A stretch of DNA of 64,000 nt. Origin: Aphrocallistes beatrix (taxonomy: Eukaryota; Porifera; Hexactinellida; Sceptrulophora; Aphrocallistidae). The translations under genes and the position numbers were made by a program. Position 1 is the first letter of the stretch. Every line of letters begins with the position of its first letter. The stretch is taken from positions 4,929,857-4,993,856 of the forward strand of contig OY725493.1 of assembly GCA_963281255.1 (NCBI GenBank). The letters run 5' to 3'. Shown in pieces: positions 20,076-32,500 of the stretch. Under the pieces are notes generated by a model. It was not told the DNA's origin. It ran no database searches and saw nothing but the letters and a program-made list of their open reading frames with translations.

Positions 20076-23000
20076 ATGTCAGTAGAAGCTACAACGCAAG
20101 CAGCAGAAAAAATCGAGTCTAAAACGGATGTAGAAAAAAGTGACGAAACAATGAAAGAGAAGAAAACAGCTTCAAAGAAGGTTTCCACCACTAAATCGTC
20201 CCCGACGAGTAAATCGCCTCCAACTAGTAAGCTAAATTGTATTATCTAGCAGTAATATACTATAATGGTAGTTCTAATATCTCGTCTCGATAGATTACAC
20301 TCTCCAAAGTTGGTTGCTCTTCCTGCTGGTATTCCAGAATTGTTCTGTGATTCTGGCAACTCGCTACTCACGCGTGGTTACCGAAGATCTCTACTTCACA
20401 ACTACAGCAGTTCTCCTCAGTGAGATGTTGAAAGTAGTTATATGTTCTTCTGTTATGTTTTATCAATCAGGAGTTACAGCTGGGTTGGAAATAGTCGAAA
20501 TATTCACGGTAAAACTAGCTGAAACATTAAAGATGGCAGTACCTGCCATTTTGTATGTTTTCCAGAACAACCTTCTCTATGTGGCAGCCTCCAACCTTGA
20601 TGCGGCGGTTTTTCAGGTCAGTGATTTTTATAAATTTGTTCTCTCATTATTTAATTAGAATATTTTGCTTTTCGACGAATAACTCAAACTTGTTCTTAAA
20701 ACGTGTACATGTCTACGTACCTGTCTCGTATGCAAGGTTAAGATGGCAGAATTGCTTTCGGAGAGGAGACAAATTTGGAAATGTCTTATAGTAGTTTGAA
20801 CTAACTGTTGTATATTAAATCACTCTATACTAAGTATTATGGAGTTATCGGTACAGTTGTTCGTCTTCGTGAATTACTTCCATCCTAAGAATAATTTCTG
20901 AACTTTTAATAGTTAGGTTTCTTTACTTAAATGCAAACATAGGAATTCGGCTTCGATCTATTCTATAAGCTTATAAGAATAGGAGTACAAAATTCTATTT
21001 GAAGATATTTGATTTAGAGATTTAGTAAGCGATAATAATGCCCAATAAATGATATTTTATATCTAATTTTAAACAATCGCAACTGACTTCGAAAGTAGAC
21101 TCTGCTAATTATGAGAGCATCATCTTACATTTACGACCGCATTTTAAGTGGCCAGTCAGCTGAAATGATTTAGTACTTGATTAGCGTAAACTTATCTAGA
21201 TTTGTCGATGAGGTTGACCATAAAGCAATGAGCAATCTGTAACTGTATACGATACAGTATTATAGTCCTTTTTGAAAATAGACCCATTTAACTCTACACA
21301 ACTTTATACTATTTATAATGTCGCATACATTATCATTCAATTAGATTCAATATTTGAACATATTCTATACTGGTTACTTTGCTGCCAACTTTTTGTGCTC
21401 TCCACCGTATTTTCCTACCTAAATTAAAATCAATCATAAATAAATAGATTGTACTATTTCGATGTTGAGTATAGAAGAATGCGTGAAAGATTCGCCTCAT
21501 TTCAGATCCAAGTTACAAGCCCATGTTGAAATTGTTCTCGAGTTCGAACAGCTCTTGTTAGGCATGACACGCTCTGTCGATGAGTTGAGCAGAGCTGGAA
21601 ATTCATACGCGGATGCACTCGGACAATTCTCCTCTGTTTTGAAAAGTTTCAGCATCCATTTTGATCGTGGTGTGGTGAAAGACGCATTTCTTGTTTTCCA
21701 TGACGTGATCAAGAAAGTCCAAACTAACTTCAACATTTTACAGGATCAAATAAAGGGGTCTTTCCTTCCAGAATTGACTAAATTCTCACTGAACGAAGTC
21801 CGTAAAGTAAGGGATAGTAAGAAGGTGTTTGACCGTTCCAGTGATCAACTTCTGAGTGCTGTCAACAAATCTGTCAACGCGTCGAGACAGAAGCCAGTCG
21901 AGGCAGAAGAAGTTAGTCGAAACCTTGAAACGGCGAAAGGAAACTTTAGCCACCAGTCAGTCGAACTCGCATTCCAAATCAACCTACTCTCCGCCAAGAA
22001 ACAGCCATTCCTGGTCGAGCACGTAATTTCTCACCTCGAGAGCCAGTGTTATTTTTACAAAGTTGCTAGTGGCTTGCTTCAGGACTTTAGACCCAACCTC
22101 GCTAAGTATTCGTTCGAAATGGAACCCATTCAGCAGAGCATGATCGATAGTCTGAAGCAAATGAATAATCGAAAAGATGTAGTCAACACTTGCATTGAAA
22201 TGGAAAGGCAATCAGCTGATTTTCAAATTGACCCACGAAATCCAAAGTTTGAAGGGTTTCTTTTTAAAAAGAAGAGCAAATCCGCTTTCAAGCAATGGAA
22301 TAGGAGGTATTTCCAATGCAGAGATTTCCGTCTCTGTTACCACAGGGGAGATCGAAAACAGATCGCAGTGGAAGATTTGAAGTTATGCACTGTGAAACTT
22401 CAGGATGAATTGGACCGAAGGTTCTGTTTCGAAGTGGTCACGCCCAGCAAGACAATCATGCTCCAAGCTGAGACAGAGCGGGAGCGAAGTCGCTGGTGTG
22501 AAATCCTACAAGCGTGCTTTATGAGTAACTTGAACTCTCCGTTGGATAAAAACAGCAACACTCCTGAGACCGCTTTCCATATCGTGCGACCAAAGTTCAA
22601 AGGTCAGAGTCAGTTTACTGAGAAACTCCGCGCAGTGCCTGGGAATGAAATTTGCTCGGATTGCACTCATCCTGACGCCACCTGGTCCTCTGTGAATCTA
22701 GGCGTCATCTTGTGTATCGAGTGTTCCGGGATTCACAGGAGTTTGGGCGTGAGGGTGAGTAAGGTCAGGTCTCTTGTTCTCGATCAGTGGGAGCCTGAGT
22801 GCCAGAAGCTAATGATGCAGCTGGGTAATGCGCTTATAAACTCGATATACGAAGCATATGTACCACTCGGCTGGGTGAAACCAGCTCCAGACGCGTCCAG
22901 GAAAGAAAGAGTGCGTTGGATATCCGCTAAGTACAAATACCATTATTTCGTAGGCCCAACTCTGAGATCTTTTGTGGACGTAGAAGTAGATGCGGACCCT

Positions 23001-25056
23001 CTCGATCTCCCTCGCTCGCAATCCACGGAGTTTCTAGATAACGACTGTGATACGAGTAGTGTGGCTAGTTTTAGCGTGAGTGGGGTTCACAAAAAGAAAC
23101 GCAGTCCATTCAAACTCCCCTTCTTGCAGTCCAAGCCTCGACAGGTGGTAGGAGAGGGTCTCGTGCTGAAGCAGAGACCCAAATCCTATCTAGCTCAGAA
23201 TAACCTTTCCGTCACTTCAGTCACTTCACTGAGGCAGTTCCGGGAGCCAATGGGGTCATCGGACAAGAGAACTACCCTGGCGGCTCATTCCGCATTCCGG
23301 CGTAGTTTCAACAAGCCCGGTGTTTCCATGACTCTCCCTCCCCCTAAGCCCCCTCGCAACCTGAATAGACACTCCCTGTCAGAGAGAAGTGCAATTGGAG
23401 TAGAGACGAAGGTAAAAGCGGGCAAGGTATCTTCTCTCGATTTTGCGTTTGACAACGAATCTTCCTCGAGCTCTAACAGTGTCAATTCAGCCAGCGGGCA
23501 AGACCAACTTCAAGTTGACCTCCCTGACGAGATTGTGGTTAGTGGAGACGAACTCCCGCCCGTCCCCCCTCCTCCGTTCGGTAGTGCACAGCACCAACTC
23601 GTCCCTGTAGTCAACTTACAGCGAACTGGCTCTGTAATCGCTTCAATGCACAAGCCTTATAACGCACCATCTCCTGACTTTGACCTCTACCAGGCCGCAC
23701 AGTTGGGAGATATTCCCATGATGGCCCGGGCGCTGGCTGAAGGGGCACGCACTGAGTACCAGAACCCTCGTGGTCTAGGGGCGACACCGTTGATTCGTAG
23801 TACCTTATATGGTAATCTCATGGCTAGTGAGTTCCTAATGCAAAACGGTACGAACATTAACACGACAGACTGGAACGATCAGACGGCGTTACACCATGCC
23901 AGCAAAATGGGGAAAACAGGACATGTGTGTTTATTTCTGAAGCGAGGAGCCAACAAAGATCTGTGTGATAACCGTGGGAAGAATGCGCTATCTCTCGCCC
24001 TTGAAGAACCCCACGCCGACATTGTGACTCTGCTGCGCCTCTCTCAACTGAATGATAACATGCGAGGCGAACAAGAGGAACTGATGGGAGATTCCGTATC
24101 TGTCGTATTCGATGATTTCAGTAATATTGCTGTTAGGGATCCTGAGCGTTTGAAACGAATCTCTAGTCCTCACAGCAACGAACCAACTGATGGTTAATGC
24201 CCCCCCTCTCTATCTCTCTACCTGTTTTAATTTAGATGGGTGCTAATATCTAATTGGAACGATTAACTTTAATATTTTACCTACACTTTATTGTACACGC
24301 AATAGTGTGAGTGTTTTATTGCCACTGTTAAGATACGACTTCACATTACCTCTATAATTATGTGTTTTTACATTCTGTATATTTCTAATAAAATAAATTG
24401 ATATTGTTTTGTAGATTTCGATTGAGATATCTTCTATCTAGGTTCTCTCCCAGCTGAAGTTGCTAACAACCGCACTTTTCGCAGTCATTATCCTCAGGAA
24501 AGAGTTAAACTGGTTCAAATGGGTGTCATTGCTCATTCTATTCGCTGGCATTTCACTTGTGCAATTTGATAACTTTAGACAAGCTGACCAACACCAAGGT
24601 GTGGATAAAGCGACACATAATGCTGGGCTAGGTTTGCTCGCTGTGGTAGGTGCTGCAGTAATATCCGGTTTCGTAGGCGTTTATGTCGAAAAACAATTGA
24701 AGGATGTCACCGCATCTTTATGGGTGAAGAACATCCAATTAAGTGTGTTCGGTACAGCTGTAGCTGGTGGCTACGTAGTCGTAAAGGATGGTTATAGTAT
24801 TTTAGACAAGGGGTTCTTCTTCGGCTACACTCCACTCGTTTGCTCGGTGATTATTATGCAAGCAGGTGGAGGGATTCTAGTCGCGGCAGTGATCAAGTAT
24901 GCTGATAATATTATCAAAGGATTCGCTACTTCAATCGCTTTGGTCGTTTCTTTTATCGCTTCGATCTTTATTTTCGGGTTTTTGCCAAATATATTCTTCG
25001 TGACCGGTCTCACACTTGTTGGCATATCAACTTATATGTATTCTAGGCCTAATTAG
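20076..25056 (+). CDS. Nucleotide-sugar transporter, SLC35A2/A3 type (UDP-Gal/UDP-GlcNAc)
   Basis: Three exons, 20076-20226, 20294-20616 and 24442-25056, give 362 residues. The frame is kept at both joins. Exon 2 ends ...AVFQ and exon 3 starts VLSQLKLLTTALF, which rebuilds the family motif (T/V)YQ-x-x-x-QLKILTTALF. Other markers are NLLYVAASNLDAA, KGFFFGYTP, GGGILVAAVIKYADNIIKGF and ATS. It is a Golgi antiporter with about ten membrane helices that exchanges UDP-sugar for UMP. The N-terminus is an unusual 50-residue Lys/Ser/Thr-rich extension. The second intron is 3825 bp and contains the complete ACAP gene on the same strand, including its own AATAAA signal near 24387. The two halves could be mistaken for two genes. 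Confidence 0.88.
21462..24197 (+). CDS. ArfGAP with BAR, PH and ankyrin repeats (ACAP family)
   Basis: A 911-residue protein with the ACAP order: BAR domain (about 1-235), PH domain (about 260-355, from FEGFLFKKKSK to RSRWCEILQACF), ArfGAP zinc finger (about 395-510) and ankyrin repeats (about 738-850). The zinc finger is C-x2-C-x16-C-x2-C (CSDC then CIEC) and is followed by SGIHRSLGVRVSKVRSL with the arginine finger in place. ACAPs stimulate GTP hydrolysis on Arf6 at curved endosomal membranes during recycling. The stretch between ArfGAP and ankyrin repeats holds two proline-rich motifs (LPPPKPPRN, ELPPVPPPPF), possible SH3 ligands. Single exon, wholly inside an intron of the SLC35A gene on the same strand. 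AATAAA follows the stop at 24387-24397. Confidence 0.92.
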   Translation: MLSIEECVKDSPHFRSKLQAHVEIVLEFEQLLLGMTRSVDELSRAGNSYADALGQFSSVLKSFSIHFDRGVVKDAFLVFHDVIKKVQTNFNILQDQIKGSFLPELTKFSLNEVRKVRDSKKVFDRSSDQLLSAVNKSVNASRQKPVEAEEVSRNLETAKGNFSHQSVELAFQINLLSAKKQPFLVEHVISHLESQCYFYKVASGLLQDFRPNLAKYSFEMEPIQQSMIDSLKQMNNRKDVVNTCIEMERQSADFQIDPRNPKFEGFLFKKKSKSAFKQWNRRYFQCRDFRLCYHRGDRKQIAVEDLKLCTVKLQDELDRRFCFEVVTPSKTIMLQAETERERSRWCEILQACFMSNLNSPLDKNSNTPETAFHIVRPKFKGQSQFTEKLRAVPGNEICSDCTHPDATWSSVNLGVILCIECSGIHRSLGVRVSKVRSLVLDQWEPECQKLMMQLGNALINSIYEAYVPLGWVKPAPDASRKERVRWISAKYKYHYFVGPTLRSFVDVEVDADPLDLPRSQSTEFLDNDCDTSSVASFSVSGVHKKKRSPFKLPFLQSKPRQVVGEGLVLKQRPKSYLAQNNLSVTSVTSLRQFREPMGSSDKRTTLAAHSAFRRSFNKPGVSMTLPPPKPPRNLNRHSLSERSAIGVETKVKAGKVSSLDFAFDNESSSSSNSVNSASGQDQLQVDLPDEIVVSGDELPPVPPPPFGSAQHQLVPVVNLQRTGSVIASMHKPYNAPSPDFDLYQAAQLGDIPMMARALAEGARTEYQNPRGLGATPLIRSTLYGNLMASEFLMQNGTNINTTDWNDQTALHHASKMGKTGHVCLFLKRGANKDLCDNRGKNALSLALEEPHADIVTLLRLSQLNDNMRGEQEELMGDSVSVVFDDFSNIAVRDPERLKRISSPHSNEPTDG
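24387..24397 (+). terminator. Polyadenylation signal of the nested ACAP gene
   Basis: Two overlapping AATAAA copies lie 190 bases after the ACAP stop and 45 bases before the SLC35A exon 3 acceptor. They give the nested gene its own 3' end inside the host intron. Confidence 0.55.
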
Positions 25057-25425
25057 TTACCTGTCTATTCCATACTGATTTTGTATAATTTTGTGTGAGA
25101 TGTTAGTTAGTCCATGTAAAGTAAATTATTTATTTATCATCCCAGTCTGTCACAATTTTTAACTGCCGTCCTAGAAAATGTATTATCTATATAACTGTCC
25201 ATTTTTGCTTAGTATGTATCTTCCAGACCAGCTCTTGAATTATCTGGAGCAGATTAAATTTTCAAGTTCGTAATTCAAAGCTTTTATTTTTATGAATTTA
25301 TTTTATTCTATTTTAGACTAGGATAATAAACAAGCAATTGGTTTTGCATGGTAATTTGAATGCGTATATATATCCTGCCAATCATGATTACATTTTGTTA
25401 GTTCTATTAGATGTTTATTCTGTGA
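25057..25425. other. Gap between SLC35A and NUDT16
   Basis: AT-rich 3' UTR and upstream sequence with no coding or structural feature. TTCTATTAG ends 15 bases before the NUDT16 ATG. Confidence 0.5.
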
Positions 25426-26073
25426 ATGCGTCGCTGTTTTAAAGTGATGATGCAGTCGTTGTATACCCAAATAGATCAGGCACAGAGTCTCAAGCTTGAG
25501 AGCCGATTCAAGCACGCAGCTCATGTAGGTATTTACGTTCGGACAGATGAGATGCAATTCACAAAGTACCCGAAACATGCTCATGTATTAATGCAACTTA
25601 GATTTGATGGGACGTTTGGGTTCACGGGAGGAATAGTTGATCCAGGGGAAACTCCTCTTATTGCGGTTAATCGGGAGTCCTGTGAGGAGCTGGGAATGCC
25701 TGAGGGCAGTATTAACGTAACAGAAAGTGACCATATTGTAACCCACTACGCAGATGAGCTGAACTTATGTCTGCACTATTACGGGAAAGAAGTCGATCTG
25801 GCTACGTTTATAGAGTTAGAGAATAGAGCTGTGAAGGCAAAGGACTACGGAGCTGAGGTAATGGGAGTGATGAGGATACCTTTGTACACACTGCCGAATG
25901 GGCTGGGATTTCCTGCGTATCTGGGCGGACAGTTCATTGGCAGCTCTAAGATTACGTTGCTAGCTTTATTGAGGGATAGAAAGCTAATGCCTGAAGCGGA
26001 AATTACAAAGGCACTTAGTCTATCCACGAAACTCAAATTAGCTGTATCTTCCGATGACATAGATATAGTATAG
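25426..26073 (+). CDS. NUDT16: Nudix hydrolase NUDT16-like (snoRNA/mRNA decapping, (d)IDP pyrophosphatase)
   Basis: A 215-residue protein with a complete Nudix box: G-x5-E-x7-RE-x2-EE-x-G, seen as GIVDPGETPLIAVNRESCEE followed by LG. The flanks identify NUDT16 rather than another Nudix protein: HVLMQLRFDGTFGFTGG (human AILMQMRFDGRLGFPGG), the ELENRAVKAKDYGAEVMGVM block with RIPLYTLPNGLG, and QFIGSS. NUDT16 removes the cap from U8 snoRNA and some mRNAs and hydrolyses (d)IDP. The ATG at 25426 is the first; those at 25447 and 25450 are also possible. Single exon. Confidence 0.88.
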   Translation: MRRCFKVMMQSLYTQIDQAQSLKLESRFKHAAHVGIYVRTDEMQFTKYPKHAHVLMQLRFDGTFGFTGGIVDPGETPLIAVNRESCEELGMPEGSINVTESDHIVTHYADELNLCLHYYGKEVDLATFIELENRAVKAKDYGAEVMGVMRIPLYTLPNGLGFPAYLGGQFIGSSKITLLALLRDRKLMPEAEITKALSLSTKLKLAVSSDDIDIV

Positions 26074-26537
26074 TATCGTTGATTTTGCTCAGCAGATAGG
26101 TAAATTATTATTGTTTACTCCTTCTATGTTATTCATTAATATTGAATGCAAAGTAAGACTAAATGCACGTGTAGTAGTCCGCGTTTCTCATTGTAGGTAA
26201 ATTACCCTGGGCAAAGATATATTTCCAAAATATTTTTTGGTAATATTACGTTGCAAATATACTGATTGCCCAACCTATAATAAACATCCAAATTCATTAT
26301 GACGAAATGTTCGTGTAGAACGGACGGGAATAATATCCTTCTAGATAATAATTTCTTCGTCAGTTTGTGGTTGAAATAGTTGAATTTTTCACACTATATT
26401 ACCTAAGAAATATGTAATTGAAGCCAGTGCATTATATCTACCTTAGAAGTATAAATTTGTGAATATCCACACAAGTATAAATCTTCTCTTTCTTTGTTTG
26501 AAATTAGTTTTATTTTCCGATCAGTTTATTAAGAGTA
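26074..26537. other. Gap between NUDT16 and ZNFX1 copy 1
   Basis: AT-rich and without coding potential. An acceptor-like TTTTCCGATCAG ends at 26524, 13 bases before the ATG of the helicase gene. Confidence 0.5.
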
Positions 26538-29500
26538 ATGTCCGATCATTCATCTGGGGATAGGAGCCATCATTCTGGGCAGTTTAGAGCTGCTAATCAG
26601 GGATACGGGGCAGGGCCTCCCACAGCTCCACCCCAGCAATTTCAATATGGCGCTAGCTTCCATTCAATTGCTAGTAATCCTCAACCGATGCCACGACATG
26701 TATCTCAAGGAGGTAATGGTAATCCTAGTGCGATGACTCAGTCCATCCCTACGCATACGAATGCCTACCAGAATCCAAACCAGAACAGGAGCGATTCCAG
26801 AGCTTTTCAAAGAAATCCACAAGACGGACAGAGAAGGGGAGGGAAAGGTGAAAAGAAGGGACCGTTTTGGAAGGGGAAGCAGCTTGCTGACAAGGAAGAA
26901 CAGCTTAAGTATATCGGACACTGTAGGAAATGGATGCGGGATGACGATAAATCTAAATTAGTGCAGATGATTCGAGATGCTTCTGAACCTTTGGAGTCTA
27001 TGGTTAATTGCCAACAGCTGGACCATGATGTGATCGAGAAGCTTCTAGAGATATTAACATGTGAAAACCTCATTTTACCTCTTCCCTATGAGAAAAATTC
27101 TGTTTTACAAATATTCTCGAAAGTGATAAACAGCCAACTAATCCTATCAATTGCAAATATCCAAGAGTATTGCAACGATCTATTTGAACATTTTCAGGCT
27201 GGGCCTTACCATAGCATGAAAACTGAAAATGTATATAAACTGTTGGAACACCTGTTATCACTCCATGAGAGTGAATCTGCCGTCCTATGGCCACTCATCC
27301 GTAGCCTTCATTTTAACCAAGAAGCTTATCTTGACCAATTGCCCGGAAAGTTAACGGAAGATATTAACGAGCTCCATGTCCGATGTAAAAAGTTGCAAGA
27401 ACGCACCAAGGAAATCAAAAAGAAAAAGGCAGAAAATAAACAGTTTGTTGAGGAGTCAACCGACTACGGCTCTCCTTATAAAGAGATGGACATTCTCCCC
27501 TCAAAAAGTGAGATCACCAAACCAGACCATACGAAGCTGAGAAAGTTAATGGTGACAGGTGAATACCCTTCTGCTGAAGTATACTTGGATATCCACTTCA
27601 AACTTCTCCGTGAAGATATGATCCGGCCGATGCGGCAAGGCATTCAGAACTTTCTAAACGATCGGAATGTTCGGAAAGAGCTGTACATGTACGAGTATGT
27701 TCGGATAGTTGAGATGTACTGCGAGCAGAGGCAAGGATTGCTGTACAGAATCACATTCACCACTTGCAATGTCAGGGATCCGACAAAGATTAAATGGGAC
27801 CGAGTGCAGAGACTGAAGTTTGGGACTCTCCTATGCATCCTCACTTACGGAGCTAATAACCAACCGTCGTTCGATAATCCGATCTGGGCAGTCGTTGCTC
27901 ACAGGGACGAGAAAGAATTGACTGATTACAGTCGGATATCTATTCGGTTTCAAGAGGGTTTCAAACCTGAATTCGAATTCAACAAAGACTATTTCATTGT
28001 AGAATCACGGCAGGTATACTATGAAGCTTATTTCCACACGCTCACAGTATTGAAAGAAATGACACCCGAAACGATTCCAATGAAGGAGATCCTACTGGGA
28101 CGGACTAAAAAGTGCGACCCCCCTCGCTACCTCAATTTAGAATCCCATTATGTATTTGAGAATATTTTCCCGGATTCTCCACTAATTCCAGTTTTAGGCC
28201 ACTGGCCTCATACATCTGACTTCCTTGATTCCAGTCAGTACAGAGCGTTAGAATTAGCCCTCACCAAAGAGGTAGCTCTAATCCAAGGCCCTCCAGGCAC
28301 TGGGAAAACCTACGTAGGTGCGCATGCACTGCGAGTAATATTAGCCACAAGACAGCACATAATTAAAAACAGTCCTAAGTTCGATATCGAAGCATTGAGG
28401 GATGAAAGTGCCAGTGAAGATTGGATACATGCATTTCAAGAAATGGCCCAAAAACACCCTTCTCTTCCTCCCTACCCCGACCAAGCTCTCTACAAAAGTT
28501 TGTGTGAATACCCGATACTCATCCTGACCTATACTAACCATGCCCTTGACCAATTCCTGGAGTACTTGCTGCCTTTTGAAAAGAATATTATCAGAATTGG
28601 TACGAGGAGTGAGAACGAGGAGTTGAAGGAAAAGACTTTACCGAAATTCATGAAACAAGTTTTCGATAATAAATTAATGATCCCAGATCATGAAAAGAAG
28701 CTTAGATATAGAACATTCGATTTGCAAAAAGAGTTGAAAAGCAAGCAAGGCGTAATCAAAGAAGCATCAAAAAAGCTGTGCGGCCAAAAATTATACGAGG
28801 AAGATTTTAGGAAGTTTTTAGATCCACGTCAATGTGCCTCATTATTTGAGCCCGAGAAAGAAGGATTTAAACGAGTAGGAAAGCAAGGAGAGAATAAGAT
28901 TGATTTATGGTTGAATCAGCACGCTCCTCACCAGCGAAAATCAGGGAGAGTAGTAGGCACGCGCAATGATAACAATTCAAGAGGTAAAAATAAGAACAAG
29001 GAAAAAGGGAAACCTGTTTCAATGAGTAACAGGTATGCAGCTCTTGGAGATAATTTCGACGAAGATGAAATGGAATCGAATGTAGATGAGAGAAGGAGAG
29101 AATTTCTAAAAGATTTAGAACTACTTCCACCCCAGGACCAAGCCCAACCGCCTCAATCACCATTGAACGCTCCACCTCCTATTCCTGTACCACGCACTTT
29201 GATCACGCCAGATTTTAATGATTTCGGTTTTGGCAATTTTGATGACCCTGGTAGACATTCGCTTTCCAACGCACCGCATACGCAGCGAAACTATGTCCGA
29301 AATCTATCAAACGTAAATCAACCGCCTTTCGACGATGCAATGAGATCTCCTCTTAGCTCTAGACCAGACTCTCCCATATCTATCGCATCAGTAGCCACTA
29401 CAGACATTATTGAATCACTGCATGAAGACAACTTTTTACATCATGACAGTGACGATGATGATGCAGTCGACGAGCCTTTTCAAGCCTTTTACGACGACCT

Positions 29501-32500
29501 AAGAGGCTTTAACAATGCTTTGACGATGGAGCAGGCAAGAGATATGTATTTTGTTGATACTCAGACTGGTGCAGAGGTGCTTCCTGATAACATAATGAAC
29601 TGTGAGGACTTGTGGAGCTTGAAACATGATGAGCGAAGGAAACTGTATGATTTCATGTTTGAGCGAAGGAAGCAGGAGAATGATCAAATTCTAACTGGGA
29701 TGAGCAACGACTACACTCGAGTTATGCAGGAGTTGCAAGAGAAACAACGGCAGCTGGACGTATACGTGTTGAAGCAGGCTGCCATCGTCGGAATGACCAC
29801 TACTGGAGCAGCTCGGCACTCCGAACTGCTGATGGAATTGCACCCTCGGATCATCTTCGTTGAAGAAGCAGCTGAAGTGCTTGAAGCTCACATTCTAGCT
29901 TGTTTATCGCAAAGTGTTGAACACCTCATTCTAATCGGGGACCATCAGCAGCTACGCCCGAGCAACGCCGTATACGACCTCTCCCTTAAATACAATCTCG
30001 ATGTTTCACTTTTTGAAAGGCTTGTGAATAACCAAGTTGAGCATGTGACCCTTACTACCCAGCACCGAATGAGACCTGAGATCTCAGCCCTTATAAAGCC
30101 CATCTATCCTAATTTACGAGATTACCCTGATGTCTACAATTACAAACGAATTAGGGGCGTAGGAAGTGACATTTTCTTCATCGATCATCGTCAGGACGAA
30201 GATCGCTTACAAGATGATAGTACAAGTCATACGAATTCATACGAAGCAGAATTTATCGCGCATTTCGCGAAGTACCTCTTGAAACAAGGCTATGAGAGTA
30301 CAGAAATTACTATTCTAACGTTCTATATGGGGCAGAAGTTTAAAATATTGGATTACATTAGGAAGCTCGGCATCACTGTTAAAATTCGCTGCACAACAGT
30401 TGACAAGTATCAAGGCGAAGAGAACGAAATCATCATATTTTCAGTCGTGCGTAGCAACCACGAAAACAAAATTGGTTATTGCAGAGTAGACAATCGCGTA
30501 TGTGTTGCTCTTTCTCGAGCAAAGCAAGGGTTTTACATAATCGGCAATGCAGATTGTTTAAAGAAAGCACCAAGTGATACCAAACTGTGGACGAAAGTGA
30601 TCCATACATTTGGTGTCAATTTGGGACCTTCTTTACCTTTATCATGTCAGAATCATCCTAAAACCACTACAATGGTTTGTAAAGCGAAAGATTTCGAGAA
30701 AGTTAAGAACGGGGGATGTGATATGCCCTGCAATATGCGACTAATCTGCGGGCATCAGTGCCAACAGGTCTGTCATCCTGACGGGCACGAAGAAGTGAAA
30801 TGCTACAAGGATTGCAATCGAATCCACGAACCATGTAAGCATCCCTGTGTCCGCCCGAATGGACGGGTAAAGAAATGTTATGAGGAGTGTGACGGTTGTT
30901 TGTATCCGGTACAGAAAATGTTGGATGAGTGTGGTCATACCAAGGATTTGCCCTGTTCTGTTGATCCAGTGCACAGTTTGTGTGACTTTCCCTGTCAACA
31001 AATTCTTCCATGCAATCACCCATGTCCTTCGAAATGCGGAGAAGCTTGCAAAGATGCACTCTGCACACAGAACGTAACAGTTACTTTGCAATGTGAACAC
31101 AACCTGAATGTTCCTTGCTACGACAGTGAGAATCTGTTAACACTGCCTTGTAAAGAGAAATGCGACGCTATTCTTGACTGCGGTTGTCCTTGTCCTGGAA
31201 CTTGTGCTAAATGCCTTCACGGGACAAAACACGTTCCTTGTAACCGCAGCTGTGATAATCCGTTGATTTGTTCACATCCATGCCTTGAAAAGTGCCATAG
31301 GCCTAAAGTGTGTTCTCCCTGTACGCTTGGTTGCATCAATCACTGCCCTCATACACAGTGTGGACTGCCGTGCGGTGAACTATGCGTCTCCTGCATTGAG
31401 CGTTGTGGATGGGCCTGTAGACATTACAGGTGTTCCAAGCTTTGCTTCGAACCTTGTGACAGAGATAGATGTAACTATGATTGTATGAGAATGCGCAAGT
31501 GTGGACATCCGTGTATGGGATTGTGCGGAGAACCATGTCCTAATATTTGTAAAATATGCGATCCAAAACATGAATGTTTTGATATCTTCTTTGGTAATGA
31601 AGATGATGATGATGCTCGCTTTTTAGTTTTGGAGGATTGTGGACATATTTTTGAGGTTAGCGGGTTCGACTACTGGATGGACGTGCAGAAAGGTGGGAAA
31701 GAGAACACCGGAAAGGTACAGCTGCCGTTTTGTCCGAATTGTAAGACTCCCATTCGAAAGAACCTCCGATATGGAAAAATAATTAAGGAAGCATTGCTTA
31801 ATGTTGAGGACGTGAAAAGGAGAGTGATCAATGAAATGCGTAAGAACATCATAGTTAATTGTGGAGAGATTGCCAACAGCATTCAATTGAACTATCTTCA
31901 ACTCCACTTTGCCCAGAATGCCATCGTCCAGTACTTAGCTAAGTGTTCTGATATTGCAAGGAAATGTGACCACAGAAAACTGTACACCATCTTAGATCTG
32001 TTGAAGATTTTTGCCGACCTCTACGACACTCCGGAGCATATCTGGAGGAATTGCCAGGCACACAAAGCATTTCTTACAGCCCATAAGGTGGAAAAGATAT
32101 TGGAGATTCCAATATGTCACAAAAATGACGAGTTGCATCTACTAGATTTACAAAAACTTTCTCAAAGATGTCTTCTGAGCAGTTTATTCACAGCCATCGA
32201 ACCAATAGTCACTGAAGATAAATCTCAATTTACACATCTCCGTAACAGATTCACGAGCAGTTTAATCCAGCATTCAAGCTCCAGCACAGAGCTAATCCAC
32301 GACTGCGAGCTCTTCCTCGCCAATGTCAAGCTCAAGTATAAATACGCTCCTGTCACGGAGCAAGAGCGTCTTCAAATCGCGAGAGCAGTGGACGTGAATC
32401 GCGGTGGTTGGTATCGCTGCAGGAACGGGCATCTCTACGGAATTGGGGATTGCGGAGGTGCCATTGAACAGGCAAAATGCAATGAATGCGGTGCTCCCAT

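Larger units (their letters stand above)
20617..24441 (+). other. Long SLC35A intron hosting a nested gene
   Basis: The intron begins GTCAGT after CAG (20614-20616) and ends CTATCTAG before GTTCTC (24442). Other introns in the window are mostly 55-75 bp, so the size is explained by the nested ACAP gene. The 845 bases before ACAP (20617-21461) and 244 after it show no other coding sequence. Confidence 0.85.

Noticed and set aside
20314-25056. Reading the transporter as two separate genes (20314-20658 and 24460-25056)
   Set aside because: Neither half has a complete fold or a proper start/stop; joining 20616 to 24442 restores the conserved SLC35A motif in frame with GT-AG ends.
30703-31100. 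Two overlapping - strand frames opposite the ZNFX1 zinc fingers
   Set aside because: They arise from the Cys/His codon pattern of the zinc fingers and have no independent support.
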